NCBI RefSeq assembly: GCF_003264115.1
Contig: NZ_CP021912.1
Location: forward strand, 3,145,001-3,209,000
Direction: 5' to 3'
Source of the DNA: Erythrobacter sp. KY5
GTDB taxonomy: Bacteria > Pseudomonadota > Alphaproteobacteria > Sphingomonadales > Sphingomonadaceae
Length of the DNA: 64,000 nucleotides
The translations under genes were made by a program, and so were the position numbers. The notes under the pieces were generated by a model, which saw only the letters and a program-made list of their open reading frames with translations, was not told the DNA's origin and ran no database searches. Position 1 is the stretch's first letter. Every line of letters begins with the position of its first letter. Below, one piece after another: positions 60,870 through 64,000 of this stretch.

Positions 60870-61785
60870 GACACCGACGAGCGAGTTTCCCGGCATCATT
60901 CCGGGCGGAGGCGATCTGGCCGCGTTCCTTGCGGCCAACAGGGGCGCGGTCAATGCCGCGCTTGCCGATGCGGGAGCGTTGCTGTTCCGCGGTTTCGACG
61001 TGCCCGACCCGCAAGCGTTCGACGCCGCGGTCGAGGGGTATGGCGAACCCGGCTTTACCTACGAGGACTCGCTTTCCAACGCGGTGCGCACCAATGTCAC
61101 GCCGCGCGTTTTCACCGCCAATGAAGCCCCGCCCACGACCGAGATCTTCCTCCATCACGAGATGGCGCAGACCCCGCTCTATCCGTCCAAGCTGTTCTTC
61201 TATTGCGAGATCGCACCGCAAGCGGGCGGCGCAACGCCGCTGTGCCGGTCCGACTGGGTGCTCGAACGTCTGGCCAACGAAGCGCCGGGCTTCGTGTCGC
61301 GTGTCGAGGCAGAGGGCGTGCGCTACACCAATGTCATGCCGGGCGACGACGATGCGGGATCGGGTCAGGGGCGCAGCTGGCGCAGCACCTTGAGCGTTGC
61401 GGATCGCGACGGAGCCGAAGCGCGGCTCAGGCAACTTGGCTATGACTGGGAATGGCTCGATGATGGCAGCCTTCGGGCAACCACGCCGAGGCTGGACGCC
61501 GTGCGCGAGCTTCCCGATGGTCGCCGCACCTTCTTCAACCAGCTGATCGCCGCCTTCCGGGGCTGGGCCGACAGCCGCAACGATCCGAACCGTGCGATCA
61601 CGTTCGGCGATGGATCGCCGATAACGAGCGATGACATGGCCCCGGCCATCGCGATCGCGGACGAGCTGACCAATGACCTTGCCTGGCAGGCGGGCGACGT
61701 CGCGCTGGTCGACAACTTCCTCGTCATGCATGGCCGCCGCCCGTTCGAGGGCAAGCGCCGGGTGCTCGCCAGCCTTGTGGCCTGA
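60862..61785 (+). CDS. TauD/clavaminate-synthase-like Fe(II)/2-oxoglutarate dioxygenase
   Basis: A 307-residue non-heme iron oxygenase. The metal ligands are His and Glu in FLHHEMAQTPLYPSKLFFYCE (an HxE pair as in clavaminate synthase) and the distal His in LVDNFLVMHGRRPFEGKRRVL. GGATPLCRSDWVL is the characteristic strand after it, and the 2-oxoglutarate Arg is likely in the GRRPFEGKRR region. It hydroxylates or desaturates an unknown substrate. It is last in the three-gene plus-strand operon and convergent with the lasso-precursor-like gene. Confidence 0.85.
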   Translation: MTETPTSEFPGIIPGGGDLAAFLAANRGAVNAALADAGALLFRGFDVPDPQAFDAAVEGYGEPGFTYEDSLSNAVRTNVTPRVFTANEAPPTTEIFLHHEMAQTPLYPSKLFFYCEIAPQAGGATPLCRSDWVLERLANEAPGFVSRVEAEGVRYTNVMPGDDDAGSGQGRSWRSTLSVADRDGAEARLRQLGYDWEWLDDGSLRATTPRLDAVRELPDGRRTFFNQLIAAFRGWADSRNDPNRAITFGDGSPITSDDMAPAIAIADELTNDLAWQAGDVALVDNFLVMHGRRPFEGKRRVLASLVA

Positions 61786-61793
61786 TCGCCGCG

Positions 61794-61931
61794 CTAGAAG
61801 CGCGAGCGCTGGATCGCCCCGTCCCGAGCGCGGGTGAAGCTTCCCCCGGTGAGGTTGCGGACCGTGCCGAGCCTTTGCAAGCGCGGGCGTGTGTAGCGCC
61901 GCTTTGAGCGAGGATCCTTCGTAGATGACAT
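61794..61931 (-). CDS. Lasso-peptide precursor-like small protein (orphan)
   Basis: A 45-residue gene with GGAGG 6 bases before its ATG. Residues 13-30 read Y-T-R-P-R-L-Q-R-L-G-T-V-R-N-L-T-G-G, an exact match to the lasso leader pattern YxxPxLxxxGxxxxxTxG. Cleavage after Gly29 (Thr at -2) would give a 16-residue core, GSFTRARDGAIQRSRF, with Gly1 amine and Asp8 side chain placed for an 8-residue ring. The core has four Arg. No RRE (B1), protease (B2) or asparagine-synthetase-like cyclase (C) is in the window, so it is an orphan. It lies between the convergent dioxygenase and the upstream symporter. The family call is by motif only; production is unproven. Confidence 0.72.
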   Translation of the reverse strand: MSSTKDPRSKRRYTRPRLQRLGTVRNLTGGSFTRARDGAIQRSRF

Positions 61932-62011
61932 TAGCGACCTCCAGTTCGAGATTCGCCCCCGTCACCATTGTACGCCCGCCCGTTTCGCTCACAATCCGGC
62001 CAGGCGCCCGA

Positions 62012-63745
62012 TCAGGCACTCTGGCCCGCTTTGCTACCGGCCCGTCGTAAGCTTAACGCCCATAACGCGATATTGCCCGCAATCAGCGCTCCCACCAGCA
62101 TCGCAAAGGTTAACGATGGCCCTTGCGGCGATGCCGCGCCGAGCGGGGAGAACAGCAGATAGGTGGCGACCACGCAGCTGAACAGAGTCACCGCCAGCGG
62201 CCTTGCGAAAGGCCACGGCGTCAGGTCCACCTGCTCATTTCGGGTGAACTGCCATGGCGTCTTGCGCGGGGCGAGCCAGCCGCAGGCGAGCATGATGCCG
62301 ACCTCGATCACAAACAGGATCGCATATTGGTGGAGGAAGTGGATCGTCACCACGTCGTCGAACGCGAAGCGCAGCAGGCCGTATGCGATAACGTGGAAGA
62401 CGATCACGATCTTCGCGCCCAATGCCGGAACCCGCGCCGTGAACAGACCGACGATCACGATCACCACGGTGGGTATGTTGTAGAAGCCGGTGAAGATGCG
62501 GATGATCTGCCACAGCCCCTCGGGCGAGAACCACAGGAGCGGTGCGACCACGAAGCTGAACAGCGCGATCACCACGCTTGCGATCTTGGCGACCCGCACC
62601 AGCTCGGCATCGCTCGGCAGCGCGCCGTTCACGCTCTGCCTTGCCGGGCCGTACACGTCGAGGCTGAACAGCGTTGCTGCACTGTTAAGCAGCGAGTTGA
62701 AGGACGAGAACACCGCGCCCAGCAGCACGGCGAGGAAGAAGCCCGACATCCATAGTGGCAGCACGTCGCGGATCAGGCGCGGATAGGCCTCGTCGATGGT
62801 GCCAAGGCCGGGGCCGTACATGTGGAAGGCGATGACGCCGGGGATCATCATCAGGAACGGGACCATGATTTTGAAGAAGCCTGAAAGCAGCACGCCCTTC
62901 TGCCCCTCTGCCAGCGACTGCGCGCCGAGCGTGCGCTGGATCACGTATTGGTTGGTGCACCAGTAGAACAGGTTGGCGACGATCATGCCGGTGAACAGCG
63001 TTCCGAACGGCGTCGGCGCGTTTGCATCACCGATGGCGTTTAGCTTCTCGGTATGCTCGCTGCCGAGCGTCGCCAGCCCTGCGCCAAAGTCGCCGCCGCC
63101 CAGCGCGATCAGCCCGAAGACCGGCACCGCAATCCCGATGATGAGCAAGCCCACGCCGTTGAGCGTATCCGACACCGCCACCGCGCGAAGCCCGCCGAAG
63201 ATCGCGTAGATCGCCCCGATGCCTCCGATCGCGATAACCGTGACCACCAGCGCTTCAAAGTTGCCAAGGCCTGTCAGCTCAGGCACGTCGAAGAAGGCGA
63301 TCACCGCAAGGCTGCCCGAGTAGAGCACGCTGGGGATCGTCACGAGGCCATAGCCGAGCATGAACAGCACCACCGACATGCGCCTCACCACGGGATCGAA
63401 CCGGTCGCCGAGGAACTGCGGCAGGGTTGTGAAGGCGCCGGCGAGGTATCTGGGCAGGAAGATGAGCGCCATCGCGATGGTTGCGACCGCCGCCGTCACC
63501 TCCCAGCCCATGCTCGATAGGTTGTATCCGTATGCAGAGCCATTGAGCCCAATCAGCTGCTCTGCCGACAGGTTGGTCAGCAGCAGCGAACCGGCGATGA
63601 AGGTCGCGCCCAGCCCGCGTCCGGCGAGGAAGTAGCCGTCCTTCGTCTCCGCACTTCCGCGCGTCTTCATCCAGCTGATCCATCCGACCAGCGCCATGAA
63701 CGCAATGCAGGTGCCAAGCGTGAAGGCGATGTTGGTTCCCGTCAC
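62012..63745 (-). CDS. Sodium:solute symporter (SSS family)
   Basis: A 577-residue inner-membrane transporter with about 14 helices. SSS features include ETKDGYFLAGRGLGATFIAGSLLLTNLSAEQLIGLNGSAYGYNL (helices 1-2), FFLAVLLGAVFSSFNSLLNSAATLFSLDVY and the conserved long helix 3-4 region FLPRYLAGAFTTLPQFLGDRFDP. It resembles SGLT-type sugar or inositol carriers. The sugar-oxidoreductase genes downstream on the other strand suggest a sugar substrate. A GTGTAACAT sequence lies 20 bp before the start. Confidence 0.86.
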   Translation of the reverse strand: MTGTNIAFTLGTCIAFMALVGWISWMKTRGSAETKDGYFLAGRGLGATFIAGSLLLTNLSAEQLIGLNGSAYGYNLSSMGWEVTAAVATIAMALIFLPRYLAGAFTTLPQFLGDRFDPVVRRMSVVLFMLGYGLVTIPSVLYSGSLAVIAFFDVPELTGLGNFEALVVTVIAIGGIGAIYAIFGGLRAVAVSDTLNGVGLLIIGIAVPVFGLIALGGGDFGAGLATLGSEHTEKLNAIGDANAPTPFGTLFTGMIVANLFYWCTNQYVIQRTLGAQSLAEGQKGVLLSGFFKIMVPFLMMIPGVIAFHMYGPGLGTIDEAYPRLIRDVLPLWMSGFFLAVLLGAVFSSFNSLLNSAATLFSLDVYGPARQSVNGALPSDAELVRVAKIASVVIALFSFVVAPLLWFSPEGLWQIIRIFTGFYNIPTVVIVIVGLFTARVPALGAKIVIVFHVIAYGLLRFAFDDVVTIHFLHQYAILFVIEVGIMLACGWLAPRKTPWQFTRNEQVDLTPWPFARPLAVTLFSCVVATYLLFSPLGAASPQGPSLTFAMLVGALIAGNIALWALSLRRAGSKAGQSA

Positions 63746-63763
63746 GCCGCGACCTGTTTCGAT

Positions 63764-63778
63764 GGCCGGATGTTACAC
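63764..63778 (-). promoter_or_regulatory. GTGTAACATCCGG element upstream of the symporter gene
   Basis: On the minus strand GTGTAACATCCGGCC lies 19-33 bp upstream of the symporter ATG. It shares GTGTAACAT and a following CGG with the inverted-repeat sites at 569 and 23277. TG-N-TAACAT could also serve as an extended -10 promoter element, which is an alternative explanation. Confidence 0.35.
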
Positions 63779-63837
63779 GCAAGGCCCCTTTTGAGAAAAC
63801 CGACTGGGCCGAATACACGTGGGGCTTCAGGGGCTTG

Positions 63838-63852
63838 CAGCGAAAATCGCTG
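63838..63852. promoter_or_regulatory. Palindrome CAGCGA-AAA-TCGCTG
   Basis: A perfect 15-bp palindrome in the intergenic region before the symporter. It could be a LacI/GntR-type operator or a short hairpin; nothing further can be said from the sequence. Confidence 0.3.
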
Positions 63853-63944
63853 TAGGAAGTGTGACTTTCCAGTTTCCAGACGGGCGCATATCGTCATCGC
63901 GCCGGTGCTTACCAAGCCGCGCTCAAGTAGGAAAACGCATAGCC

Positions 63945-64000
63945 TCATGAAGCGGCGCTCAACATCGCGCGGTAGTGATCGCGCAATGTGTCCTCACCGA
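63945..64000 (-). CDS. 3' end of an unidentified CDS running off the window
   Basis: On the minus strand an open frame enters from the window edge and ends at TGA (63945-63947), reading GEDTLRDHYRAMLSAAS. The composition looks coding, but 17-18 residues cannot identify the family. It would lie upstream of the symporter gene on the same strand, so it may encode a related sugar-metabolism or regulatory protein. Confidence 0.3.
   Translation of the reverse strand, partial: GEDTLRDHYRAMLSAAS

Noticed and set aside
58716-60953. A 745-codon open frame on the minus strand
   Set aside because: It is antisense to the Gfo/Idh and aldo/keto reductase genes, which have clear catalytic motifs; high GC makes long antisense frames common, and its translation matches no domain.
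60841-62019. A 392-codon minus-strand frame covering the lasso gene region
   Set aside because: Most of it is antisense to the dioxygenase gene; the segment over 61794-61931 is in a different frame from the lasso precursor, which has its own ribosome site.

Overview
The window is GC-rich, gene-dense DNA from an alphaproteobacterium. It looks like Sphingomonadales, most likely an Erythrobacteraceae-type marine or freshwater heterotroph. The evidence is a crtY-crtI-crtB carotenoid operon, an alphaproteobacterial curli system with CsgH instead of CsgC, a two-gene glycine decarboxylase (gcvPA/gcvPB), a split methionine synthase, Entner-Doudoroff enzymes, and many 4-bp ATGA gene overlaps. The assignment is inference; no rRNA gene is present. 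I saw no insertion sequence, phage or CRISPR array.

Layout. 0-2.5 kb: a small HTH gene whose stop codon lies in the first unit of a 20-21 bp direct-repeat array, then a YadA-like trimeric autotransporter. 2.5-8.3 kb: three secreted hydrolases in one operon (amidohydrolase, S41 protease, PqqB-like metallo-hydrolase), divergent from an S9 peptidase. 8.4-14 kb: MipA/OmpV protein, then crtY-crtI-LOG-crtB. 14-18 kb: NTF2-like protein and a biotin-dependent acyl-CoA carboxylase pair separated by a REP-like repeat. 18-24 kb: MFS exporter, DNA polymerase IV, NUDIX and 6-phosphogluconolactonase, Dps, a GDT1-like membrane protein, an SDR and tRNA-Gly(CCC). 24.4-28.4 kb: copper resistance (copA-copB divergent from csoR and a glutaredoxin-MauE fusion). 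28.4-36.8 kb: eda and a valine-degradation cluster (mmsA, isobutyryl-CoA dehydrogenase, 3-hydroxyisobutyryl-CoA hydrolase, enoyl-CoA hydratase, mmsB) with small lipoproteins and RidA between. 36.8-39.7 kb: Nmad3-type protein, nucleotidyltransferase, flippase. 39.7-44.5 kb: gcvT-gcvH-gcvPA-gcvPB behind a tandem glycine riboswitch. 44.6-52.8 kb: a large curli locus (csgF-csgG, three giant curlin-repeat proteins, a smaller CsgB-like protein, an unknown periplasmic protein, csgH). 53-58.7 kb: ArsR-methyltransferase regulator, metF and two-gene metH. 58.8-63.7 kb: Gfo/Idh oxidoreductase, aldo/keto reductase, TauD-like dioxygenase and a sodium:solute symporter.

Two things stand out. First, a 45-codon gene at 61794-61931 (minus strand), with a strong ribosome-binding site, matches the lasso-peptide precursor pattern YxxPxLxxxGxxxxxTxG. 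Its predicted 16-residue, Arg-rich core has Gly1 and Asp8 correctly placed for an 8-residue macrolactam ring. No lasso synthetase genes are nearby. Second, the curli locus encodes curlins of about 335-579 residues with roughly 20-40 repeat strands. All three share a Cx6CS motif before the repeats. CsgG lacks the usual aromatic constriction residues, no CsgE is visible, and an uncharacterised gene (possibly CTG-initiated) sits between the CsgB-like gene and csgH.

The genes suggest an aerobic, pigmented, biofilm-forming cell that oxidises branched-chain amino acids and sugar acids, resists copper, and controls one-carbon metabolism by a glycine riboswitch and an ArsR-type methionine-cycle regulator.
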